Source: Deltaproteobacteria bacterium (GTDB lineage: Bacteria > Desulfobacterota > DSM-4660 > Desulfatiglandales > HGW-15). Taken from it: 35,361 bases of DNA. Below the pieces are notes generated by a model. It was not told where the DNA came from, ran no database searches, and was given only the letters and a program-made list of their open reading frames with translations. The translations under genes were made by a program, and so were the position numbers. The stretch lies in NCBI GenBank assembly GCA_016932235.1, contig JAFGDF010000317.1:1-35361 (forward strand), given 5' to 3'. Position 1 is the stretch's first letter; each line of letters opens with the position of its first letter. Shown in pieces: positions 28,492-35,361 of this stretch.

Positions 28492-28923
28492 ATGAATGAC
28501 TGGCAACCGAAAATCACGGCCTTCCTCTGCAACTGGTGCAGTTACGGGGCGGCGGATCTTGCTGGTGTAAGTCGTCTACAATACCCGCCGAATATCAGGA
28601 TTATCAGGGTTCCATGTTCCGGACGTGTAAGCCCGAAATTTATCCTGGCAGCCTTTCGTCACGGCGCGGACGGTGTCTGGGTATCCGGCTGACACCCCGG
28701 AGACTGCCATTACCTGGAAGGTAATTACTACGCAAGAAGAAAATTCGCATTACTGAAAGGTCTCCTGCAGCATATAGGGATCGAGCCCAACAGACTGCAT
28801 TTCTCATGGATATCCTCTGCCGAGGCCACAAAGTTTGTGGAGGTTGCAAAGGAAGTAATCGGATCGGTTCGAGAGGCTGGACCAGCCAGATATCTCATTA
28901 AAAGAAAGGCTGAGGTGGCGTGA
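28492..28923 (+). CDS. mvhD: MvhD/FrhD-like iron-sulfur selenoprotein, copy 2
   Basis: 143 residues, the normal family length, through an in-frame TGA (28690-28692) read as Sec67, the same residue number as copy 1. Motifs: [28 protein letters not shown], and [24 protein letters not shown]. The start ATG at 28492 is preceded by AGGAG; a TTG five codons upstream is less likely. The true stop is TGA 28921-28923, which overlaps the next gene's ATG, so the same codon is Sec at 28690 and a stop at 28921. It should carry a [2Fe-2S] cluster and connect HdrA with the Flx-like module. Confidence 0.9.
28690..28725 (+). promoter_or_regulatory. mvhD2 Sec UGA codon with candidate SECIS hairpin
   Basis: Sixteen bases after the TGA, ATTACC (28709-28714) pairs perfectly with GGTAAT (28720-28725) around the loop TGGAA. 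The loop has GG but not GGU, so this is the least typical of the five elements. An alternative, weaker stem using CCCGG and CCTGG starts closer to the codon. Confidence 0.55.
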
Positions 28924-29873
28924 TGATTAAATATATTGAAAAGATCAGGGAGACCGCCGCCAGGTTACTTGAAGAAGGAAAGGTGGATGTCTTTATCGGA
29001 TATAAAAAGGGTTCAGTGCCCATGATGAACGAACCGGTTCTTGTGTCAGACAAGGAAAAAGCGGATATCCTTTACTGGGACAGCAACTGCGGCCTGAACC
29101 TGTGCAACTATCTTACCGGACGAACCGACAAGATAGGCATTATTGCGAACGGGTGCAACTCAAGGAACATTGTCACCCATATTACCGAAAACCAGATCAA
29201 GAGAGAGCATCTTTATATTGTCGGCATCCCCTGTACAGGCATGATCGACCACCGTGCGATTCAAAGGGCAGTGAACGGCAGAGAGATACTCGGTGTGGAA
29301 GAGAAAGACGGTGAATTCCTTGTCAGGGGAAAAGACTTTGAAGAGACTTTTAATAAGACAGAATTTCTTCAGACGAATTGCAGGACCTGTACCCATCACA
29401 ATCCCGTAATATATGATGAAATAGTTGCTGAACCGGTGGAGGAAACCGGAAACACTGATAAATATGCTGATGTTGAAAAGATAGAAAAGATGGAGAGTGA
29501 TGAGAAATGGAGATTTTTTTCCGGGCTGATATCTTCCTGTATCAGGTGCTACGCATGCAGGAACGCGTGCCCTCTCTGCTACTGTCCCACGTGTTTTGTT
29601 GATGAATCAAAACCGCAATGGGTTGGAAAGAGCATCGATCCAACGGATACAATGACATTCCATATATTGAGGGCCTATCACTGCGCTGGCAGATGCACTG
29701 ATTGCGGAGCATGCGAAAGGGCCTGCCCAATGGGTATTCCCGTGAGGCAGTTTACAAAGAAGCTTAACAAAGACACTGAGAATCTCTTCAAATGGGAAGC
29801 AGGGTTGACTGAGGATCAGAGACCGCCTCTTGATGTTTACAGAGTTGACGACTATAACGATTTTATTCGCTAG
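28923..29873 (+). CDS. iron-sulfur protein with FrhB-like N-terminus and two ferredoxin clusters (FlxC-like candidate)
   Basis: 316 residues from the ATG at 28923, which overlaps the mvhD2 stop (TGATG); GAGGTGG precedes it. The N-terminal half has short Cys motifs (DSNCGLNLC, IANGCNSRN, GIPCTGM, QTNCRTC) like the F420-hydrogenase/formate dehydrogenase beta-type family. The C-terminal half has CIRCYACRNACPLCYCPTC (about 207) and CTDCGACERACPMGIP (about 258), two [4Fe-4S] sets. By position between MvhD and the AsrA-like protein it may correspond to FlxC of Flx-Hdr clusters, but I cannot confirm that by sequence alone. F420 use is not expected in such an organism, so the domain may bind a flavin instead. 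Confidence 0.7.
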   Translation: MIKYIEKIRETAARLLEEGKVDVFIGYKKGSVPMMNEPVLVSDKEKADILYWDSNCGLNLCNYLTGRTDKIGIIANGCNSRNIVTHITENQIKREHLYIVGIPCTGMIDHRAIQRAVNGREILGVEEKDGEFLVRGKDFEETFNKTEFLQTNCRTCTHHNPVIYDEIVAEPVEETGNTDKYADVEKIEKMESDEKWRFFSGLISSCIRCYACRNACPLCYCPTCFVDESKPQWVGKSIDPTDTMTFHILRAYHCAGRCTDCGACERACPMGIPVRQFTKKLNKDTENLFKWEAGLTEDQRPPLDVYRVDDYNDFIR

Positions 29874-29972
29874 GAGCCTGTCTTACAAAGACCGACAGAC
29901 TGCTTGAGGGGTTCGATTCCCATGACGAATTGATAACAGAACAATCAGCTAAAACTGAGCAGGATAGAACTT

Positions 29973-31010
29973 ATGACAACAAAAGCATTTACGAAAGATA
30001 TATGGGGTAAGACCTTAAAAGGCCTGAGTGATTTTTATAATATTTATGCTCCGGTCAAGGAAGGTGATTTTTTTAATTTCAGGCGATTAGAGAATGATCA
30101 GGAGCCGGATTTTAATATGCGGAATAGCATGCTATCCCCAAAGGCTGTTGTGTATCCTCAATCGGAGCGGATGTTTGACTTCAGCATCGATCCAGAGGTT
30201 GAGGATGCCCATATCCTGAGAGAGACGCCAAAAGACTACTCTCAGCAGGTGATAGTGGGAATAAGACCATGCGATGCCCATGCCTTCCGGATAGTTAAAC
30301 CAAATTTCGATAACCCTGAATACAGGGATCCTTTCTGGACAAAAAGATATGAATCAACGGTTTTTATCGGCTTTGCCTGTAATGAACCCTGCTCAACATG
30401 CTTCTGCACTTCCGTGGGCGGCGGGCCTTTTAATGAAGAAGGCCTGGACGCCATAGTTTATGATCTGGGTGACAGATACATCCTAAAGGGCTTGACTGAA
30501 AAAGGTGATGAACTGATTGAGAAGGCCGAGGGTGGTGAACCCGCTAAGGACTCGGACTTAAAAGAAGTTGCGGCCCTTGCAGCATCGGCCGCTGAAAAGA
30601 TAGTCTCGAAAGTACCCACGGGCAGGCTGAAGGAAAAGGATGTAACAGAACTGTTTAATGCTCCTATCTGGGAAGATATCGCGTTCGGATGCATCAACTG
30701 CGGCACATGCACCTATCTCTGTCCCACCTGCTGGTGTTTTGATATCCAGGATGAATTACTCGGGAATGACGGGGACAGGATCAGGAACTGGGATTCATGC
30801 ATGTTTCCGCTTTTTACCCTTCACGGCTCCGGGCATAATCCGAGGAATAACAAATATCAACGTGTACGCCAGAGGTTCATGCACAAACTGAAATATTACG
30901 TGGACAAATACGACAGCGGTGTCCAGTGCTCAGGTTGTGGCCGCTGTGTTCGTTACTGTCCTGCAAATATAGACATAAGGGAAATCGCTGCACGGATGAA
31001 TGATATGTAA
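29973..31010 (+). CDS. AsrA/HydB-like ferredoxin-domain subunit (FlxB-like)
   Basis: 345 residues. The family pattern GIRPCDAHAFRI (about 92) and FACNEPCSTCFCTSVGGGP (about 132) is that of sulfhydrogenase beta and anaerobic sulfite reductase A subunits. Two [4Fe-4S] ferredoxin motifs close the protein: CINCGTCTYLCPTCWC (about 239) and CSGCGRCVRYCP (about 318). It relays electrons between the flavoprotein encoded next and the MvhD/HdrA part. AGGA lies before the ATG. A 99-bp gap separates it from the previous gene, with an in-frame stop upstream that fixes the maximum length. Confidence 0.85.
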   Translation: MTTKAFTKDIWGKTLKGLSDFYNIYAPVKEGDFFNFRRLENDQEPDFNMRNSMLSPKAVVYPQSERMFDFSIDPEVEDAHILRETPKDYSQQVIVGIRPCDAHAFRIVKPNFDNPEYRDPFWTKRYESTVFIGFACNEPCSTCFCTSVGGGPFNEEGLDAIVYDLGDRYILKGLTEKGDELIEKAEGGEPAKDSDLKEVAALAASAAEKIVSKVPTGRLKEKDVTELFNAPIWEDIAFGCINCGTCTYLCPTCWCFDIQDELLGNDGDRIRNWDSCMFPLFTLHGSGHNPRNNKYQRVRQRFMHKLKYYVDKYDSGVQCSGCGRCVRYCPANIDIREIAARMNDM

Positions 31011-31068
31011 AAGCGTTCTGCGATTTTATTAAAAATTAAAGATAATAAACCACAAAGGGAGTAATCAA

Positions 31069-31911
31069 TTGGAAAATCCATACCTTCCCTATCCCGTTCG
31101 AATAGACGAGGTTATAACGGAGACCGAAGATAAAAATCTGAAGACCTTTAAATTCGTTTTTATAGGCCCCGAGGACGAGGAAAAATTTGCTTACACTCCG
31201 GGTCAGTTCGCCGAACTTTCCATCGCTGGCAAGGGTGAGATCCCCATTGGAATAGCCTCTTCTCCCACTGAGAAGGGGTTCGTAAAATTTACGGTTAACA
31301 AGGTAGGGCTTGTGTCGAGCTATCTCCATAACATGAAAGAAGGCGATGTTATGGGTATTCGAGGTCCCCTGGGCAATTGCTATCCGTGGGAATATATGGA
31401 GGGTAAGAATATTGTCATAATTGGCGGCGGCTTCGCCTTCACCACCTTGCGGTCCAGCATCATTTATATGCTCCATACGGACAACAGGGAAAAATTCCAG
31501 GATATTTCTGTGGTAATAGGCGCGAGAACTCCTGGGATGCTGCTGTATAAGGATGAACTCGCCGCGTGGGAGAAGAGGGATGATATCAACATGCATATAA
31601 CAGTGGATGCCACGGATGACCCTGAGTGGAAATACAACAAAGGATTTGTCCCCGCTGTCACCGAGCAGAAGATAACAAGCGCGGAGAACGCGGTCGCGCT
31701 TGTATGCGGGCCTCCGGTAATGATAAGATTCACCCAGCCTGTCCTGGAGAAGCTGGGATTTTCTCCTGAAAATATAATACTTTCCCTTGAGATGCGCATG
31801 AAATGCGGTATCGGAATATGCGGGAGATGCAATATAGGCGATAAATACGTATGCAAAGACGGTCCGGTCTTTTCTCTGGCGCAGTTAAAAAGGATGCCTC
31901 CCGAATATTAG
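31069..31911 (+). CDS. FAD/NAD(P)-binding oxidoreductase with [2Fe-2S] (FlxA/AsrB/HydG-like)
   Basis: 280 residues of the ferredoxin-NADP reductase fold, as in sulfhydrogenase gamma, AsrB and FlxA. The FAD site is in YTPGQFAELSI with GIASSPT. The NAD(P) site follows IVIIGGGFAFTTLRS (about 116) and continues to VCGPPVMI. The C-terminal Cys set CGIGICGRC...C (about 245) binds a [2Fe-2S]. The start is a TTG with GGGAG 8 bases upstream. In the Flx-Hdr system of Desulfovibrio this subunit oxidises NADH, so this is the predicted NAD(H) entry or exit of the HdrA/MvhD complex here. Confidence 0.88.
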   Translation: MENPYLPYPVRIDEVITETEDKNLKTFKFVFIGPEDEEKFAYTPGQFAELSIAGKGEIPIGIASSPTEKGFVKFTVNKVGLVSSYLHNMKEGDVMGIRGPLGNCYPWEYMEGKNIVIIGGGFAFTTLRSSIIYMLHTDNREKFQDISVVIGARTPGMLLYKDELAAWEKRDDINMHITVDATDDPEWKYNKGFVPAVTEQKITSAENAVALVCGPPVMIRFTQPVLEKLGFSPENIILSLEMRMKCGIGICGRCNIGDKYVCKDGPVFSLAQLKRMPPEY

Positions 31912-31982
31912 GCTCTTTCAGTGCTCCTTATCCTGTCGACGTTTAAAAGAGCGCTGCGGTGGACATTCTGAATATATCGGAA

Positions 31983-32019
31983 AAATCCGGAAAGGACATC
32001 ACCGATACAACCCGGATTT
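31983..32019. repeat. inverted repeat after the flxA-like gene
   Basis: AAATCCGG (31983-31990) and CCGGATTT (32012-32019), a perfect 8-bp inverted repeat around 21 bases, in the 193-bp gap between the convergent flxA-like and transporter genes. It has no clear T-run, so a terminator role is uncertain. Nothing else stands out in the gap. Confidence 0.4.
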
Positions 32020-32104
32020 AATAAAATGAAAATTGTGCCCTAAGGCTCTGTATTTATATGTTTCAAAACCGGATACAGATTTTTCCCCAACGCGATGATC
32101 GTGC

Positions 32105-33442
32105 TCATCGGATGTGACCGGGTTTAATCAATGATACCAGGAAGCACGAAATCAGAAAACCAACCGCCCCCATAAAGAAAGCATAGTCGTAACTGCCGTA
32201 GATATCGTAGATCAATCCTCCGATGAAAGGACCGATAGATGCGCCAATTGAGAAAACAGCGTCCAAAGACGCCATAATGAGACCAAGACTTCGGTTCCCG
32301 AATATATCAGCGCTGATTAATGCAATAATAACGGCTATACCACCCATGCAGAAACCGAAAAGTACGGCTACCGAGTAGAAATGCCATAATTCCCGTGACC
32401 ATATAAGCATTATTAATGATAAGCTCATAAGTAAGGATAGCGTCGTTATCGGAATTCTTGTTCCGACAGTATCCGTGATCCTGCCGATTACTATTCCGGA
32501 CAGGAGGGCTGACCCGCCTATCACGGTAATAATGGTTGCTGCTTGCATGGGAGAAATATTCATGTCAGTGGCGTAAGGCACAATGTGGGTATATATTAAC
32601 AGGCCACTAAAACCCGTCATCAGCCATGTAGGCGCTGAAAACCAGTAATCCCTGGTCCTTATCGCCTGAGAAAACGATAAGCTTTCCTTGGCGGGGATTG
32701 GTTTTTTCCATGTATCCTCCCGCAGTGGCGTTGCGGCTTCCCCACCGTCTGGTAATGATCCCACTTCCCGCGGACCTTTTTTCATCAGCATGGATGCAGG
32801 GATAATAATCAGCCAGGCAACAAAGCCTATTATCAGAAAAGACATACGCCAGCCGTAGCTGGCGATAAGAAATGCTGAAAATGGCGCGAAAACAGCTTGT
32901 CCCGATCTTCCACCCGACGCTGTAATTCCGAGTGCGAGCCCTCTTTTTTTATCGAACCATTTTGAAATGTTGGCTGCCATAACGGGATAGAAAGACGCTG
33001 TGCCGATGGCAAACAGCAGGCTGTAGGTTAAATAGATATTAAACAGGGAATTTACCATGCCGGTTAATAGGTAGCTCAGCCCCGTAAATAATCCCATCAG
33101 GAAAAACACTATTTTCGGGCCGTATTTATCTAAAGCCCAGCCGCCGAGAATAGTAAAGAATATGCATAGGATCATATACATAGAGTATATGCTGGCGGTT
33201 TCGGCGCGCATAAGATTGAATTCATTGGCCATTGGCTTAAAAAAAACGCCGAACGAAAATCGCGTGCCTGCAATGATCAGGGTAATAATGACACTGAGGA
33301 CAACTATTATCCATCCGTAATATATTTTTATTTTAAGGAATTTGAACAATTGAATAAAATTATCCTTTTCTTGCAAAGCAGTCGTAAGACAAAATAATCT
33401 CTCTGTGATTTTGAAGCATATATCATATTCATGGGAAAACAA
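32105..33442 (-). CDS. MFS transporter, OFA (oxalate/formate antiporter)-like family
   Basis: Up to 445 residues with 12 membrane segments. The first helix YYGWIIVVLSVIITL, the loop WALDKYGPKIVFF and the SKWFDKKRGLALGITASGG segment are typical of the OFA/monocarboxylate-like branch. Such carriers move small carboxylates; formate, oxalate or other monocarboxylates are possible here, the substrate being unproven. The start is unclear: the longest frame begins with TTG at 33442 without a ribosome binding site. A TTG near 33349, with AAGGA upstream, would remove about 31 residues and start close before TM1. Confidence 0.82.
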   Translation of the reverse strand: MFSHEYDICFKITERLFCLTTALQEKDNFIQLFKFLKIKIYYGWIIVVLSVIITLIIAGTRFSFGVFFKPMANEFNLMRAETASIYSMYMILCIFFTILGGWALDKYGPKIVFFLMGLFTGLSYLLTGMVNSLFNIYLTYSLLFAIGTASFYPVMAANISKWFDKKRGLALGITASGGRSGQAVFAPFSAFLIASYGWRMSFLIIGFVAWLIIIPASMLMKKGPREVGSLPDGGEAATPLREDTWKKPIPAKESLSFSQAIRTRDYWFSAPTWLMTGFSGLLIYTHIVPYATDMNISPMQAATIITVIGGSALLSGIVIGRITDTVGTRIPITTLSLLMSLSLIMLIWSRELWHFYSVAVLFGFCMGGIAVIIALISADIFGNRSLGLIMASLDAVFSIGASIGPFIGGLIYDIYGSYDYAFFMGAVGFLISCFLVSLIKPGHIR

Positions 33443-33462
33443 AACTAATATTAAATCATTTC

Positions 33463-33476
33463 ATTGAATATTCAAT
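33463..33476. promoter_or_regulatory. 14-bp perfect palindrome upstream of the OFA-like transporter
   Basis: ATTGAATATTCAAT is its own reverse complement and lies directly upstream of the minus-strand transporter gene. A second inverted repeat, TGATTAA-N7-TTAATCA, follows at 33492-33512. Both are candidate operator sites; no regulator gene is nearby. Confidence 0.45.
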
Positions 33477-33612
33477 TTCTGCAAAATGACTTGATTAATC
33501 GGCCGTTAATCACATATTATATAGCAGTCTTGAGGCTCACTGTGAATGAAGATGTTTCAATTCGGACGTTCGGATGCATAACTGTATCACAGCGCTAAAG
33601 ATTCCCATAAAA

Positions 33613-33791
33613 GAGGCTGTCTGACAACGCCCATCTGCTGCGTTACCCTCATCCCTCGTCATTGCGGCGTACTTCCATGTACGCCTCATTCCCCGGGATT
33701 TCTTCGCTCCCAAAGGGCGCTCAGTTCGCACCCCTGCGGGGCGGGTTCCCGGTTTCGGAAGCCTTGCATCTGGGCATTGTCAAACAGCCTC
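33613..33791. mobile_element. MITE-like element with imperfect terminal inverted repeats
   Basis: About 179 bp. The left end (33613-33638, starting GAGGCTGTCTGACAACGCCC) and the right end (33765-33791, reverse complement starting GAGGCTGTTTGACAATGCCC) match over about 26 bases with few differences. Inside are two further hairpins: GGCGTAC-TTCCAT-GTACGCC near 33673 and CCCC-TGC-GGGG near 33733. No ORF of its own is credible. It is markedly G/C-richer than the A/T-rich DNA on its left. Short intergenic inverted-repeat elements of this kind are usually moved by a transposase elsewhere in the genome. No clear target duplication is visible. Confidence 0.65.
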
Positions 33792-33841
33792 CGAAAGGGA
33801 GGTCTTTGGACAGTCTCAAAAGCTGGTTTTGGTGATATTTA

Positions 33842-35122
33842 ATGGAAACTGATACATCAAGAAAATATAATGAAAACAGACCAAACGCAGGCGCTGTCGC
33901 ATCCGAAAAACCGCCCAGTCCTGATTTCACCGGTTATCCATCGAAGCAGCGCTCTTTTTTTCTTACAGCACTGCCTGTTTTTATCCTGGCACACGCTACA
34001 CATCATTTATTAACGGCACTGCCGCAACCGCTGCTTCCCCATGTCCAGCAGGAATTCAGCCTGAATTACACAAAGTCAGCAGCCATCACATCGGCCTTTG
34101 CGCTTTCCAACGGCGCAGCGCAGTTGCCGGCGGGCTGGCTGGCCGACAGAATCGGTCCGACAATTCTGATAACCATAGGTATTCTCGGCGTTGCCGTGGG
34201 AGGTCTGTTTATCGGGCTCTCTCAGAGCTATGCCATGCTGATAGCATTCATGGTGTTCATGGGGCTGATGGCAGGGGGCTATCACCCGGCCGCGACACCG
34301 TTGATCTCTCTTTCAGTTCCCGTCAAACAGAGGGGCCGGGCGCTGGGGCTCCACCTTGTCGGAGGTACATCGAGCTTTTTCCTTGCGCCGATAATTGCAG
34401 GAACCGTAGCCGCTGCCTGGGGTTGGCGTGGAGTGTACCTTGGTTTGGCAACCCCAACCGCCATTCTAGGCATTTTCTTTTACATCTATCTGAGCCGCCA
34501 TTACGGAAAGGCCCATGTCGAAGAAATGAGACGTAAGAAGTTTGAAGAAAGACCTCCGCAACCAGGGTACAGGCGCCGGCTCTTCGCGTTTTTAATTATG
34601 ATGGTCTTTGGAGGTGGAATGCTCGCTTCAATAAATGCTTTTCTACCTCTGTACCTGGTCAATGAGCTGGGCGCTTCCAATGAAATTGCTGCCATGTCGC
34701 TTTCGATAATATTTTCCTCTGGAGTATGGGCAGGTCCTATTGGCGGCTACATATCCGACAGGGTGGGAAGTACCAGGGTGATAATTGTTACGAATATCCT
34801 TATGGGATTGATGATATTTGTCCTTAAAGAAGTGCCGCTGGGGTTCGGGTTATGGATTGTCATGTGGATCATAGGGCTCATTCAGGCTGTTCGATTTCCT
34901 GTGACGGAAGTATTTATCATGAGTCAGTCGCCGGCCCATAACCGCTCCATGATTTATGGTATATATTATACCACCATGCATTATACAGGAGCTATATTTG
35001 CGCCTGTTATGGGGAAAATTATCGATCATTACGGTTTTGGTATCATGTTCACCTTTTCCGCATACGCCGCAACAATAGTGGCGGTTGTAACGTCCGTCTT
35101 CATTATGGATGCCAAGGACTAG
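33842..35122 (+). CDS. MFS transporter
   Basis: 426 residues with 12 membrane segments after a hydrophilic N-terminus of about 35 residues. Motif A-like sequence GWLADRIGPTILITIG follows TM2, and GYISDRVGSTRVI is its counterpart in the second half. A conserved HPAATPLISLSVP stretch after TM4 and the family layout resemble fosmidomycin-resistance/YfnC-type and related drug or carboxylate MFS carriers. The substrate is unknown. The ribosome binding site is weak (GGTGAT). It starts only 50 bp beyond the MITE-like element, which may therefore supply or disturb its promoter. Confidence 0.82.
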   Translation: METDTSRKYNENRPNAGAVASEKPPSPDFTGYPSKQRSFFLTALPVFILAHATHHLLTALPQPLLPHVQQEFSLNYTKSAAITSAFALSNGAAQLPAGWLADRIGPTILITIGILGVAVGGLFIGLSQSYAMLIAFMVFMGLMAGGYHPAATPLISLSVPVKQRGRALGLHLVGGTSSFFLAPIIAGTVAAAWGWRGVYLGLATPTAILGIFFYIYLSRHYGKAHVEEMRRKKFEERPPQPGYRRRLFAFLIMMVFGGGMLASINAFLPLYLVNELGASNEIAAMSLSIIFSSGVWAGPIGGYISDRVGSTRVIIVTNILMGLMIFVLKEVPLGFGLWIVMWIIGLIQAVRFPVTEVFIMSQSPAHNRSMIYGIYYTTMHYTGAIFAPVMGKIIDHYGFGIMFTFSAYAATIVAVVTSVFIMDAKD

Positions 35123-35199
35123 GAGTCTATCGGACCTTGTTCGGCGGGTTATTTATCCTGTACTAAACACTCATGGCCCTTTGGGCCACAACGATGCAT

Positions 35200-35340
35200 G
35201 AAAATAACAACCTATGGTCGCAGGATCGCGGTATGGGGAGCCCTTTTAACGGCGAAGACCCGGGTAGCAAATTTATAGCGTAAGGTGCATGCCAGGCGGG
35301 CGGAATCCTCCTCGGTTGTTCAACCTTAATCTGGCCCTGA
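35200..35340 (+). pseudogene. degenerate membrane-transporter fragment
   Basis: From about 35217 the DNA resembles the minus strand of the left edge (1-60): 35 or so of 43 aligned bases agree. Restoring two missing bases gives VAGIAVWGALFNGEDPG, then FIA-stop-GACQAGGILLG, like the end of a small DMT/SMR-type transporter. As it stands it has frameshifts and a stop, so it is a relic if the reading is right. A 6-bp hairpin, TGGCCC-TTT-GGGCCA (35174-35188), lies just before it. I see nothing else in 35123-35361. Confidence 0.35.
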
Positions 35341-35361
35341 CGACGACTGAGATGGTTTGCC

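Noticed and set aside
29881..29935. tRNA-like T-arm GGGGTTCGATTCCC in the gap before the flxB-like gene
   Set aside because: Only a 3-bp stem supports the loop and no acceptor, D or anticodon arm can be found around it; probably chance or a very short relic.
35174..35188. 6-bp hairpin TGGCCC-TTT-GGGCCA as terminator of the second MFS gene
   Set aside because: No T-run follows on the + strand, so terminator function is not supported.
1..35361. CRISPR array, rRNA, complete tRNA or phage genes
   Set aside because: None was seen on reading either strand: no regularly spaced repeats, cloverleaf or phage-type protein.

Overview
The window looks like chromosomal DNA of an anaerobic, selenocysteine-using bacterium, most likely a Desulfobacterota (deltaproteobacterial) sulfate reducer or syntroph. 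This is an inference. It rests on a K+-type membrane pyrophosphatase, an NAD-linked selenocysteine formate dehydrogenase with NuoE/NuoF-like partners, long HdrA proteins with MvhD and Flx-like partners, and a CarD regulator. No 16S rRNA or other phylogenetic marker is present that would settle the lineage.

Region 1 (131-9057, + strand) is housekeeping: rplY, pth, hppA, carD, rluD, rho, rpmE, prfA and prmC. Two sigma70-type promoters (before carD and before rho) and a strong hairpin after hppA divide it into transcription units. The -35 box of the rho promoter contains the rluD stop codon.

Region 2 (9122-15696, - strand) is an operon nuoE-like, nuoF/gltD fusion, fdhA for an NAD(P)-linked formate dehydrogenase. 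fdhA looks split by a TGA. That TGA sits at the selenocysteine position of the family and is followed by a 7-bp hairpin with a GGUCU loop, so it is one 897-residue selenoprotein gene.

Region 3 (16138-21189, - strand) is a four-gene envelope/glycan operon: DUF2304-GT2 glycosyltransferase, sulfotransferase, LPG-synthase/AglD-like membrane protein, and a multi-TM TPR protein. It is divergent from region 4 across about 320 bp that carry a perfect FNR-type box.

Region 4 (21513-31911, + strand) is the most interesting part: hdrA1-mvhD1-hdrA2-mvhD2-flxC-like-flxB-like-flxA-like. All four hdrA/mvhD genes are interrupted by an in-frame TGA at a position where the family carries Cys/Sec, and hairpins follow each TGA. 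With fdhA this makes five predicted selenoproteins in 35 kb. The Flx-like module supplies an FAD/NAD(H) site and ferredoxins. No HdrB or HdrC is present, so the final electron acceptor is unknown. The set looks like a NADH-linked, possibly electron-bifurcating soluble complex built on two different seleno-HdrA/MvhD pairs.

Region 5 (32105-35122) holds two MFS transporters (an OFA-type one on -, another on +). They are separated by a noncoding stretch with a 14-bp palindrome and a MITE-like 179-bp inverted-repeat element. The two extreme ends of the window carry short related fragments that look like pieces of a small membrane transporter, intact in frame on the left and frameshifted on the right.
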